From Alistipes onderdonkii (GTDB lineage: Bacteria; Bacteroidota; Bacteroidia; Bacteroidales; Rikenellaceae), in assembly GCF_025145285.1 (NCBI RefSeq), contig NZ_CP102251.1:124001-188000 (forward strand): DNA of 64,000 nt. The letters are read 5' to 3'. The first letter of the stretch is position 1. Every line of letters starts with the position of its first letter. Made by a program: the position numbers and the translations under genes. Below, in pieces: positions 42,727 through 52,300 of this stretch. The notes below the pieces were generated by a model. That model was not told the DNA's origin. It worked only from the letters and a program-made list of their open reading frames with translations, and searched no databases.

Positions 42727-44064
42727 ATGATCCTGACAATGATCCTGCTCTTCGTGGTCGGCTACGCCTTCATCGCGCTGGAGCACAAAGTTAAGGTCGA
42801 CAAATCGGCCATCGCACTGCTGATGTGCGGCGCCATCTGGACGATCTTCAGCCTCTTGGGCCACGACGCGAACATCGGCCACGACATGGTCGACCACCTG
42901 GGCGACACGTGCGAGATACTGGTGTTCCTGATCGGCGCCATGACGATCGTCGACCTGATCGACTCGCACGGCGGTTTCAACGTCATCACAGACCACATCA
43001 AGACCCGCAACAAGCACAAGCTGATGTGGCTGCTGGCTCTGATCACCTTCTTCATGTCGGCGGCGCTGGACAACATGACCACCACGATCATCATGGTGAT
43101 GCTCCTGCGGAGGATCATCGCCGACCAGAAGGAGCGCTGGATCTACGCCAGCCTGATCGTCATCGCGGCCAACAGCGGCGGCGCCTGGTCACCGATCGGC
43201 GACGTGACGACGATCATGCTGTGGATGCGGGGCAACGTCACCTCGGCAGCGCTGATGGGGACGCTCTTCGTGCCGTGCATCGTCTCGGTCATCATCCCGA
43301 CGGCAATCGCCACCCGGTATGTCCGCAACGAGGATACGGCCCCGGTGGACGAGAGTACGTTCGAAGCGGAACTGCCCGTGGGCGTGGGCCCGCGCCTGAG
43401 CAAATTCATCCTCATCACGGGCGTATTGAGCCTGCTGTTCGTACCGGTATTCAAGGGCATCACGCACCTGCCGCCCTACATGGGCATGATGGTCTCGCTG
43501 GGTGTGATGTGGGTTCTGACGGAGATCATCTACGACCGCAAGCGCGGCATCGAGGAGTCGATCAAATGCCGCGTGACGAAGGTGCTCAAGCATATCGACA
43601 TGCCGACGATCCTCTTCTTCCTGGGAATCCTGATGTCGGTGGCGGCGCTGCAAACCGCAGGCGTGCTGACCGACGTGGCGAACTGGCTCGACAAACAGGT
43701 ACACGAAGTGTTCACCATAGCGGGTGTCATCGGCATACTGTCGTCGGTGATCGACAACGTGCCGCTGGTCGCCGCCTGCATGGGTATGTACCCCGTGATG
43801 GACACGGCGGCGGTGGCCGCGAGCACCGACCCTGCCTACATGCAGTCGTTCGTACAGGACGGCCTGTTCTGGCACCTGCTGACCTACTGCGCCGGGGTGG
43901 GCGGAAGCCTGCTGATCATCGGCTCGGCGGCCGGCGTGGTGGCGATGGGGCTCGAAAAGATCAATTTCGGATGGTATTTCAAGAAGATCACCTGGCTGGC
44001 CTTCGCAGGCTATGCGTCAGGCATCCTGGTGATCCTGGCCGAACACCTGCTGGTCGGGCTCTGA
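42727..44064 (+). CDS. nhaD: Na+/H+ antiporter, NhaD type
   Basis: 445 aa with about 12 hydrophobic segments. 'AALDNMTTTIIMVMLLRRII' and 'IAANSGGAWSPIGDVTTIML' together with 'SSVIDNVPLVAACMGMYPVM' are the conserved NhaD/ArsB-type membrane motifs with buried Asp and Thr residues. It exchanges protons for sodium at the inner membrane. It stands alone with its own promoter. Confidence 0.93.
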   Translation: MILTMILLFVVGYAFIALEHKVKVDKSAIALLMCGAIWTIFSLLGHDANIGHDMVDHLGDTCEILVFLIGAMTIVDLIDSHGGFNVITDHIKTRNKHKLMWLLALITFFMSAALDNMTTTIIMVMLLRRIIADQKERWIYASLIVIAANSGGAWSPIGDVTTIMLWMRGNVTSAALMGTLFVPCIVSVIIPTAIATRYVRNEDTAPVDESTFEAELPVGVGPRLSKFILITGVLSLLFVPVFKGITHLPPYMGMMVSLGVMWVLTEIIYDRKRGIEESIKCRVTKVLKHIDMPTILFFLGILMSVAALQTAGVLTDVANWLDKQVHEVFTIAGVIGILSSVIDNVPLVAACMGMYPVMDTAAVAASTDPAYMQSFVQDGLFWHLLTYCAGVGGSLLIIGSAAGVVAMGLEKINFGWYFKKITWLAFAGYASGILVILAEHLLVGL

Positions 44065-44165
44065 CCGACAGCGGGAAACGGAATAACGGGTGTGGAGGCA
44101 ATGCTTCCGCGCCCGTTGCGTTTTGCGTAAAACCCCGTCAGCCGGCCGGGTGTCCCCCACCTACG

Positions 44166-44540
44166 TCAGCGGACTTTGGCCATGAATTTCTCACGATCCA
44201 CGACGTAGCGGATGTGTACGCCCTCGCCGATCATCCCTTCGGCATCGCGGGCGCCGACGTTGAAGGTCAGCTTGCGCCCCTCGACACCGGTCAACACGGC
44301 CGTGGCGGTGATTTCGGCACCCAACCCCGAAGGCTTGATGTGCGTGACGTTCATCTCCGCCCCTACGGTCGTAGCCCCCGCGGGGAGCGCCGCGGCTACG
44401 GCCGTCATGGCGGCATGCTCCATAAGCGCCACCATCGAAGGCGTGGCGAAAACCTCGAGGTCGCCCGACCCCATCGTCGCGGCGGTATTTCCGGCCGTCA
44501 CCGTCGTCCGGCTCTGGGCCGACAATCCTTTTTCCAGCAT
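44166..44540 (-). CDS. Hotdog-fold thioesterase (FlK-like)
   Basis: 124 aa from the ATG at 44540 (MLEKGLSAQSRTTV). 'GSGDLEVFATPSMVALMEHA' and 'TVGAEMNVTHIKPSGLGAEI' match the fluoroacetyl-CoA-thioesterase-like family, with Thr, Glu and His in the expected active-site order (T, E, H). The likely substrate is a short acyl-CoA. Possible minus-strand -7 boxes (TATCTTTG) are at 44650-44657 and 44733-44740. Confidence 0.85.
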   Translation of the reverse strand: MLEKGLSAQSRTTVTAGNTAATMGSGDLEVFATPSMVALMEHAAMTAVAAALPAGATTVGAEMNVTHIKPSGLGAEITATAVLTGVEGRKLTFNVGARDAEGMIGEGVHIRYVVDREKFMAKVR

Positions 44541-44579
44541 AATATCCAATTCGCTTTATACGTTTATCCGATAAATAAT

Positions 44580-44587
44580 TACTTTTG
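44580..44587 (+). promoter_or_regulatory. Promoter -7 box, DUF4294 gene
   Basis: TACTTTTG on + between two divergent genes; the ATG follows 169 bp later, so the leader would be long and runs past the divergent minus-strand boxes. Confidence 0.45.
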
Positions 44588-44755
44588 CAGTGGCCGTGCA
44601 GGCTGCGTACGGAGGAGGGCTCCGGAACCGCCGCCGGGTTTGTCCGCGGCAAAGATAATGCAAACCGGGCTCAAAGGCAAACCCGCGGGCAATGCACAAG
44701 GCACGGCCTGCCCCGCGAAAGTCCGCCGTTCGCAAAGATAACGATTTTCACCGAG

Positions 44756-45331
44756 ATGAAAAAGTGGCTCCTGATTCTGGTAATGCTGGCCGCCGTGTCC
44801 CCCGGGGTGCGTGCGCAGGGAGGCCGCGGTTTCTGGCATCAGGAATGGGCAGTGGAAAAAGGCGACTCGGTACCGTTGGTACACATCCTGCCGGTCTACG
44901 TGTTCAGCCGCCCCGTCGACCTGCGCCGTTACCGCAAGCTGGTCGACGCCGTGAAGAAGGTCTACCCCATCGCCAAGGTCGCGAAAGCCAGGATGGCCGA
45001 CATGGAAGAGGAATTATGCCGCCTGCCGACCAAAAAGGCGCAGAAGGAGTACATCAGGCAGGTATACCACCAGATCAAGGACGAATATACGCCCGTGCTG
45101 AAACACATGACCCGCACGCAGGGCAAGGTGTTGCTCAAGCTGATCGACCGCGAAACCGAATATACGGCCTACGAGGTGCTCAAGGAGTTCCGGGGCGGAT
45201 TCGTAGCGGGGTTTTGGCAGGGCGTATCGCGGATTTTCGGGCAGAACCTCAAATCGCAGTACGACAAGGACAACGAAGACAAGATGATCGAGCAGATCGT
45301 AATTTACTACGAAGCCGGCCTGCTGCGGTAG
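44756..45331 (+). CDS. DUF4294 protein
   Basis: 191 aa. The start MKKWLLILVMLAAVSPG gives a signal peptide (to about VRAQ, residue 21); an upstream in-frame start would add 57 residues with no homology. 'LRRYRKLVDAVKKVYPIAKV' and 'TAYEVLKEFRGGFVAGFWQG' with 'LFGQNLKSQYDKDNEDKMIE' (here IFGQ) match DUF4294, a Bacteroidetes secreted family of unknown role. Confidence 0.85.
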   Translation: MKKWLLILVMLAAVSPGVRAQGGRGFWHQEWAVEKGDSVPLVHILPVYVFSRPVDLRRYRKLVDAVKKVYPIAKVAKARMADMEEELCRLPTKKAQKEYIRQVYHQIKDEYTPVLKHMTRTQGKVLLKLIDRETEYTAYEVLKEFRGGFVAGFWQGVSRIFGQNLKSQYDKDNEDKMIEQIVIYYEAGLLR

Positions 45332-45355
45332 GCAAACCGGGATAAACCCGATCCG

Positions 45356-46795
45356 TTACTCGAATTTGTTATAAAGGACGACGGGACGCTCGCGGCGTAC
45401 GCTCATCGAGGGGAACCAGATGTCACCGGCCGTGAGTCCGCATTTCTCCACCGCCTCGAGCGAGTACTCCAGACGTCCGAAGTCGGCGTCGACGTTGTTG
45501 GTGCCGAACGTGAACTTTATTCCGCGCTGCTTGGCCCGGCGGATGATGTCGAAGCTCGGGATACGATAGCGGGCGTTGATCTCCAGGGCGATGCCATAGC
45601 GCTCCAGCACATCCAGTACGCGGTCGACGCGCGCGTCAGTCCAATACCTGTCGTAATCGGCCTGCATGTCGTCGGGCAGGTAGGTCGGGTTGGCGTAGAT
45701 GTCGGCCGGCTCGTTGGTGAGTATCTTCACCGTCTGGTCGACCAGATGATCCATATACTGTTCTTTCGTCACGCCGTCGTAGTGCACCTCCTCGGGCCGG
45801 TAGATGCGCGAATTGCGTCCCTTGTGGTCGATGATGGTCATGGCATCCGTGAACAGGTAGTCGAATACACCGAGGGCCTTCTGCGAAAAGGTCGCCGTCC
45901 ACTTGCGGCCCTCGCCCTGTACGCCACGCAGGAAAGGCATCCGCCTCACTTCATCGAAATAGGCATAGACTTCTCCGTCGTCGGCCAGCATGCGGCCGAT
46001 ACCGCCTTCCCCGGCATTGGGCGCCACACCGTAATTGATACCGTAGTTCATCGACATGGCGTGCGCCTGTTCCTTGGTCAGGCCGCCCTTCAGGTGTACG
46101 TGGTAGTCGATGACGGGAAAATCGCGCTGCTGGAAGCGGATCACGCCGTCGGTGCGTTCGTCCACGGGCGGCAGTGTGTCGGCCTCGTTGCGCGCCTGTG
46201 CGCCGAGGCGCTCGATTGCAAGGTTGCGGAACGCGACTTCGCCCTGCACGCCGCGCAGCGCGATCGCGCCGTGCCCCAGCAATTGCCGGGCATGTCCTTC
46301 GGTGCGGTAGGGATGTTCGGGTTCCGTATAGCAGACCACTTCGGTAGTGTCGATGCGGACGACGATGTTACGGCCGCGCACAGAAACCTCGAAGCCGAAC
46401 CACTCGCCGTCCTCGGCCAGCGAGCGGTAAAGGTTGCGCACGGAGGCGAGCGAACCGCTCTTGCGCGTCCCGTCGATGGCTCCGTTGCGGAAAACCACCT
46501 CGTAGCCCGACTCGCCGTCGGTGTGGAAGAGCAGCGCCGCCTGGGCACCGGGCTGCGTGAGGGCTTCCCCCGTAAGGCGGAAGTTGCCGTAGTCGCCTGC
46601 TGCCAGGAGCGTCCGGCCCGCCGTTACGGCTGGGGACGGGGTGCGGATCTCGCGTTCCCCGTCGTGCCACCGGTCGAGCGGCCGGGCAGCGCCGTTGTTT
46701 TCGCAGGCGGTGAACGCGGCAAGGGACAAGAGTGCCGCGGCAATCGTAGTCCCGATACGCGGGACAGGGTTCAAATGGCAAAAGAGGTTGCTCAT
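45356..46795 (-). CDS. Lipoprotein with a DUF1080-like domain and a PHP metal-hydrolase domain
   Basis: 479 aa. A signal peptide leads to a lipobox (FTAC, about residue 31). Residues ~35-200 have the jelly-roll pattern of DUF1080 (3-keto-disaccharide hydrolase-like), with 'LLFHTDGESGYEVVFRNGAI'. From ~225 the PHP domain begins at 'FPVIDYHVHLKGGLTKEQAH', followed by 'GIALEINARYRIPSFDIIRR' and 'GIKFTFGTNNVDADFGRLEY', the His and Asp/Asn metal ligands. Such fusions occur in Bacteroidetes and planctomycete-like glycan degraders; the substrate is unknown. Cell-surface or periplasmic. Confidence 0.8.
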   Translation of the reverse strand: MSNLFCHLNPVPRIGTTIAAALLSLAAFTACENNGAARPLDRWHDGEREIRTPSPAVTAGRTLLAAGDYGNFRLTGEALTQPGAQAALLFHTDGESGYEVVFRNGAIDGTRKSGSLASVRNLYRSLAEDGEWFGFEVSVRGRNIVVRIDTTEVVCYTEPEHPYRTEGHARQLLGHGAIALRGVQGEVAFRNLAIERLGAQARNEADTLPPVDERTDGVIRFQQRDFPVIDYHVHLKGGLTKEQAHAMSMNYGINYGVAPNAGEGGIGRMLADDGEVYAYFDEVRRMPFLRGVQGEGRKWTATFSQKALGVFDYLFTDAMTIIDHKGRNSRIYRPEEVHYDGVTKEQYMDHLVDQTVKILTNEPADIYANPTYLPDDMQADYDRYWTDARVDRVLDVLERYGIALEINARYRIPSFDIIRRAKQRGIKFTFGTNNVDADFGRLEYSLEAVEKCGLTAGDIWFPSMSVRRERPVVLYNKFE

Positions 46796-46898
46796 AGCTT
46801 GGATTTTGTAATAATGCGGTTCCGGTTCGGACAGGCCGCCCGGCCTATGTGTACGTCAAACTTATCTCAGTCGTTGCTTGCTATCAAATATGCCCATG

Positions 46899-46906
46899 CA
46901 AAAATA
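46899..46906 (-). promoter_or_regulatory. Promoter -7 box of the PHP-domain gene
   Basis: TATTTTTG on the minus strand, about 100 bp before the ATG at 46795; fits TAnnTTTG. Confidence 0.5.
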
Positions 46907-46991
46907 CACACTTTGTTGGAAAAGTACGGAATGACGCACACCGTTTTATTTCGGACAGCATGAATTTCGGGAATCCCGGCAGCAAATAGGC

Positions 46992-47642
46992 TCAGAAATT
47001 GAACGACAGGCCAACGCCCAGCTCCATGTAGGAACGCCCCGGACGGTAATCTCCGTAGGCAAACCCGAAATTGTCGGTCAGGTAACAATGGTAGGTGAAA
47101 TCGCCGTAGAGGTTGAACCGCCAGATGGGGATGATAAGCCGCACCCCGAGGTCATAGGTACAGCTGAAACGGTGCTTGACGAGGAAATTTCCGGAGTAGG
47201 GCTCGCGGCTGAGCGGGCCCAGCATCATGCCCGGCGTAAAACCCGTATGCGCTTCGAACTGCTTGGGAATGATTGAAAGCAATGCCGCGGCGACCCACGA
47301 CCCGGCCTCGCCGTCGCCCGGGAAAACCAGCCCCCGGATACGTTCCGTGCGCCAGGTGAATTGCATCGGGATCGAATAATAGTCGCAGACTTCGTCGTCG
47401 AAAAACAGGTTCAGCCCCGTGCGGAAACCTATATTATAATAGTTGTACCGGGCGTAGTCGATGCTGATCGCCTCGAATTCCGGGCCACGGCCGTCCCCCA
47501 TGAAAAGCTGTGCGCTGTACCGCACCCCGATCTCATTGCCGGACGGCAACCCCTTGGGGGTGCGCCACTGGTTCGTATTCTGGGCTGCCCCGCTGACGCA
47601 ATACAGAAGCGCGAGGAGTGCCGCAAAAACTGGTTTCTTCAT
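46992..47642 (-). CDS. Outer-membrane beta-barrel protein
   Basis: 216 aa. Signal peptide 'MKKPVFAALLALLYCVSGAA', then alternating amphipathic strands (RYNYYNIGFRTGLNLF, DLGVRLIIPIWRFNLYGDFT) ending with an aromatic C-terminus (MELGVGLSFNF), as required for barrel assembly. Function unknown. Confidence 0.8.
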   Translation of the reverse strand: MKKPVFAALLALLYCVSGAAQNTNQWRTPKGLPSGNEIGVRYSAQLFMGDGRGPEFEAISIDYARYNYYNIGFRTGLNLFFDDEVCDYYSIPMQFTWRTERIRGLVFPGDGEAGSWVAAALLSIIPKQFEAHTGFTPGMMLGPLSREPYSGNFLVKHRFSCTYDLGVRLIIPIWRFNLYGDFTYHCYLTDNFGFAYGDYRPGRSYMELGVGLSFNF

Positions 47643-47665
47643 AATTTACAGGTTGCTTCTGCCCG

Positions 47666-47673
47666 CAAAGGTA
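47666..47673 (-). promoter_or_regulatory. Promoter -7 box of the beta-barrel gene
   Basis: TACCTTTG on the minus strand, 24 bp before the ATG at 47642. Confidence 0.7.
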
Positions 47674-47754
47674 ACAGAATAAGGCCGCCGTCCAAACATT
47701 ATTGCAGGAAAATGCAGGGCATACGGCCATGCGCCCTGAAAATAGCCGCAACCC

Positions 47755-47784
47755 TTGCTCTTTGTGAATTATTCGTTATCTTTG
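47755..47784 (+). promoter_or_regulatory. Promoter of ffh
   Basis: TTG at 47755-47757 and TATCTTTG at 47777-47784, 19 bp apart, the expected -33/-7 spacing of the Bacteroidetes primary sigma factor. The ATG at 47806 gives a leader of about 15 nt. Confidence 0.8.
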
Positions 47785-47805
47785 TGGGCAAAATTTCGCT
47801 GAGCC

Positions 47806-49131
47806 ATGTTTGAAAATTTAACGGATAAACTCGAACGGTCATTCAAAATCCTCAAGGGCGAGGGGCGCATCACCGAGATCAACGTAGCGGAAACGCTCAA
47901 GGAGATCCGCCGTGCACTGATCGACGCCGACGTCAACTACAAGGTCGCAAAATCGTTCACCGACCAGGTGAAGCAGAAGGCGCTGGGACAAGACGTGCTC
48001 AAGGCGGTGAAGCCCGGGCAGATGATGACCAAGATCGTACGCGACGAGCTGGCCGAACTGATGGGCGGCACGGCCACAGACATCAGGCTGGAGGGCAACC
48101 CGGCCGTGATCCTGATCGCGGGTCTGCAAGGCTCGGGTAAGACCACCTTCTCGGGCAAGCTCGCGGCATTCATCAAAAGCAAGAAAGGCCGCCAGGTACT
48201 GCTGGTGGCAGGCGACGTATACCGTCCCGCGGCCATCGACCAGCTGAAGGTGCTCGGCGGGCAGGTCGGCGTGGAAGTCTACACCGAGGAGGGGAACAAA
48301 AACCCGGTGCAGATCGCCGAGAACGCCATCAAATACGCCCGCCAAAACTCGTTCAACGTCGTAATCGTCGATACGGCGGGCCGTCTGGCCGTGGACGAGG
48401 CGATGATGCAGGAGATCACGGCCATCAAGGCGGCCGTGAAGCCTTCGGAGATACTCTTCGTAGTGGACGCCATGACGGGCCAGGACGCCGTGAACACGGC
48501 CAAGGAGTTCAACGACCGGCTCGACTTCGACGGCGTGGTACTCACCAAGCTCGACGGCGACACCCGCGGCGGCGCCGCGATCTCGATCCGCTCGGTGGTC
48601 AGCAAACCGCTGAAATTCATTTCGAGCGGCGAGAAGATGGACGCCCTGCAGGTGTTCCACCCCGAACGTATGGCCGACCGTATCCTCGGCATGGGCGACG
48701 TCGTATCGCTGGTGGAGCGTGCGCAGGAGCAGTTCGACGAAGAGGAGGCACGCCGCCTGAAGAAAAAACTGGTCAAGAACCAGTTCAACTTCAACGATTT
48801 CATCGGGCAGATCCAGCAGATCAAAAAGATGGGCAACCTGAAAGACCTCGCGGGAATGCTTCCCGGCGTAGGCAAGATGCTCAAGAACGTGGACATCCCG
48901 GACGACGTGTTCAAGCAAACCGAGGCGATCGTCTCGTCGATGACCCCGGCCGAGCGCGAGCATCCCGAAATCATCAACGCACGCCGCCGCGAACGCATCG
49001 CCAAGGGCAGCGGTACGACGATGGCCGACGTGAACCGCCTGATGAAGCAGTTCGAGGATACCCGCAAGATGATGAAGGCCGTAGCCGGCGGCAACATGAA
49101 GATCCCGAACATGCCCGGAAGACGCCGATAA
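47806..49131 (+). CDS. ffh: Signal recognition particle protein Ffh
   Basis: 441 aa. The N domain is followed by the GTPase: 'VILIAGLQGSGKTTFSGKLA' (G1), 'VVIVDTAGRLAVDEAMM' (G3) and 'GVVLTKLDGDTRGGAA' (G4 region). The C-terminal M domain contains 'FNFNDFIGQIQQIKKMGNLK' and Met-rich helices ending 'MKIPNMPGRRR'. It binds signal sequences and the 4.5S RNA and delivers ribosomes to the membrane via FtsY. Confidence 0.97.
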   Translation: MFENLTDKLERSFKILKGEGRITEINVAETLKEIRRALIDADVNYKVAKSFTDQVKQKALGQDVLKAVKPGQMMTKIVRDELAELMGGTATDIRLEGNPAVILIAGLQGSGKTTFSGKLAAFIKSKKGRQVLLVAGDVYRPAAIDQLKVLGGQVGVEVYTEEGNKNPVQIAENAIKYARQNSFNVVIVDTAGRLAVDEAMMQEITAIKAAVKPSEILFVVDAMTGQDAVNTAKEFNDRLDFDGVVLTKLDGDTRGGAAISIRSVVSKPLKFISSGEKMDALQVFHPERMADRILGMGDVVSLVERAQEQFDEEEARRLKKKLVKNQFNFNDFIGQIQQIKKMGNLKDLAGMLPGVGKMLKNVDIPDDVFKQTEAIVSSMTPAEREHPEIINARRRERIAKGSGTTMADVNRLMKQFEDTRKMMKAVAGGNMKIPNMPGRRR

Positions 49132-49154
49132 CCAACAGATTGCAAGTAAACCAC

Positions 49155-49183
49155 AATCCCTCATTCGGAATGGGGGATTTTTT
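49155..49183 (+). terminator. Terminator after ffh
   Basis: AATCCCTCATT-CGG-AATGGGGGATT (with one wobble pair) followed by a T run. Confidence 0.8.
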
Positions 49184-49308
49184 ATGCGGTAGTTTTTAGG
49201 GCCCGATACGAATTTTTCATCACTTTTTCATAGCAAAACAGTTAAAAATTATTACCTTAGTACACGCAATACTTCAAATCTCACTTTTTCTAATTTAATC
49301 ACACCCAC

Positions 49309-52300
49309 ATGATGCAATTATCATTTTGGAAAAGATTACTCTGCGCGGCGCTCACCCTCGCGCTGGGAGTAACACTGGCAGCCTGTTCGGACGACGACAC
49401 GAAGGACGACAAGCTGATCCCTGAAATCGAGGTTACCCAATCGTTGACGTTCGATTGCACGGAAACCCAGACGAAAAACCTCGAAATCGAGCTTAACGGA
49501 AAGCTCAACTGGCAGATCAAAGCCGACGCATGGATCGAGCTGTCGCAAACCAGCGGCAAAGGTTCGGCAACAGTAGCCGTAACCGTCCCCGCGAACGCCA
49601 CTTCGCGTACGGGTACCATCACCGTAACGGCCACCGGTTACATGGGCGCCACCGACACGGGCACGTGCTCCGTAAGGCAGATCAAGGAAGGTGAAACGAA
49701 TACGAATGTTGCGGAACTCCGCAGGCTCATCATGGCAACCAACCCCACTGCCGATGGAAAAGAACTGACGGACGCGATCAGAGCCATGACGCTGTGCGGT
49801 ATCGTAGTCTCGGACAAGGGGGGGGGAAATCAGCAGCCCTTCATCGTAATCCTTGCCGACGATACGCAGGATGCCGGTGCCGGCCTCGCGCTCTCGATCA
49901 GCCAGTCTAACAACACCTTCGAGCGCGGCGACATCGTCGAAGTATCGCTCAGCGACGCATCGGCACAACTCTTCAGCGGTCTGCTGCAGGTTTCGACCCA
50001 CAACGAGCCCATGCTCGTAGGGCAGACCGAACCGCTGGCCCCGATCGCCGTCACCGCAGACAAAATCGCGGAATACGAATCGCAATACGTAAAGATCGAA
50101 AACACGCAGCCCGAAGCGTCGGAATCGGGCACCTGGAACAGCGACTCGAACAAGGGCAATGTTTCCATGGAGACCAAGGACGGAAAGTCCTACAAAATCC
50201 GCACCCTGCAAACCGCATCCTATGCACAGGATGCCATCCCGACCGACAAGAGCGGTTCCATCGCAGGTATCGCGGGCATCTACAACGGCACACTGCAAAT
50301 CCTGCCCTGCAACGGTGATGACATCCAGCTTGCCGAAGCTCGTTTCACGGTACAGGGCAACAAGGCTACGCTGGCCGAAGTGCTCGAAGCCGGCGCCGGC
50401 TCGGCATTCGAAGTCGAGGGCGTGAGCGTCATCGCCGCCAACGAGCAGGGAGTACTCTTCCAGCAGGACGGTGCACGCATCTACGCATTCAAGGGCGAAG
50501 CCCACGACCTGGCCGTCGGCGACGTGGTCACCGTGTCGGGCAAAACCGAGTCGCGCAACGGTCTGCTGCAGTTCGGAAAGGGCTGCAGTTTCACCAAGAC
50601 CGGCCATCAGGATATCACCCAGCCGCAGCCTGCGGCATTCTCGGCAACGGAAATCGAAGCCTACATGAAAAACCCCGAGGTGAAATACGTGACCTACAAG
50701 GGTACTGTACTCGTATCGGGCAGCTACGTCAACGTCGAGATCGACGGCACTTCGGTACAGGGCAGCCTGGATTACATGAGCGACGATTTCAAGGAGAAGT
50801 ACAACAGCCACAACGTGACCATCACCGGCTGGCTCTTCGGCTCGTACAAGACCTATATGTATACCATCCCCGTGGAGGTCAGGGACGAGGGCGAATTCGA
50901 AGAGGAAGTTCCCGACGGGGCGATCTTCTACAGCACCTTCGACAAAGAACTTTCCTCGCAGTCTTTCGACACGAGTTCGGGATGGCCGTACCTCGACCAG
51001 TTCGAGGGCTGGATCAACCACAAGGGTTCGGGTATCGCCGCTGTGACCTACGACTACAGCAGCATGTCCGTACGTACGAACCAGTCGTCGAAAGGTTCGC
51101 TTTCGCTCTACGACGGTTCGGGCAAGAACAACATCTTCTTCTCGTCCGTTCCCACCTATTTCACGATCCAGAAGATCGCGGTAACGTCGCAGAACCTCAA
51201 GCTCTCGTTCGGCGCACAGCGCTATGCACAGGGCGCCACCAACACGTTCATCAAGTCCGACTTCGTGGTGCGCCTTTCTTCCGACGGGCAGCTCTGGTCG
51301 CAGGCGCTCGACTACGATTTCGGCAGCGTAGCGGACGAACCGGGTGAGTGGCGTCTCGCAACGGCAGACTTCACCCTGCCGGCAGGCACCAGCACGCTCT
51401 ACATCAAGTTCGAGGCCAAGATGGGCAGCGTAAACCGTATCGACGACGTATTGCTGATCCCGGGCAACGGCGGGCAGGCGATCGAGTTCGGTAAGGAAGA
51501 GGAGACACCGCTTTCGACGATCGCCCAGGTACTGGCCGGCCCCATTGACGATGTCTACAAAGTCGAAGGCCAGGTGATCGGCACCCACTCGAAGGGCTTC
51601 CTCGTAAAGGACGCCACGGGTACGATCCTCGTATTCAAGAAGAACCACGGCATGACCGTCGGCGACAAAGTCACCGTCGAAGGCGCAACGTCGGAATACG
51701 GCGGCATGAAGCAGTTCGGCGAAACGTCGGAACTCACCAAGAACGGCTCGGGAAGCTATACACAGCCCACCCCGACGGATTTCGGGGCAGCGCAGTTCGA
51801 CGCCTATGTCAACAACCCGACGATCCGGTATGTAAAATACGAAGGAGACCTCACCTCGTACCAGGACAATATCTACCAGTGGCACTATAATGTCGCCGTG
51901 GAGGGTACGAACGTAGTCGGTTCGATCGCCTACCCCAACAGCGACCTCAACATCGCCGGCTTCATCGGCCGCAAGGTCATCATCACGGGCTACACTGTCG
52001 GTGTTTCGGGGACGGATACCAAATACCTCAATACGCTGACCACGTCGATCGAATTCGCAGAGCAGGAGACCATGCCCGACGAGAGCCAGGCCATCACGGT
52101 CAAGGAACTCAACGCCAAGCTCGCCACGATGAATGCGGGCGATGCGCTGGGCGAACTGGTCGCCGTGAAGGGTTATATCGCAGCCAACAACGAAGGAGGT
52201 GCCCTGCACCAGCTTCTCTCGCTGGTGGACAACACCGGCGAAGCCAACACGGGCATCATCATCAAGGGCAACGACTACACCGAGAAAGACCTGCCCGTGG

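Noticed and set aside
42825..44741. 638-codon open frame on + overlapping nhaD
   Set aside because: It is an out-of-frame shadow of nhaD and the thioesterase gene, with the Arg/His-rich composition typical of GC-rich shadows.
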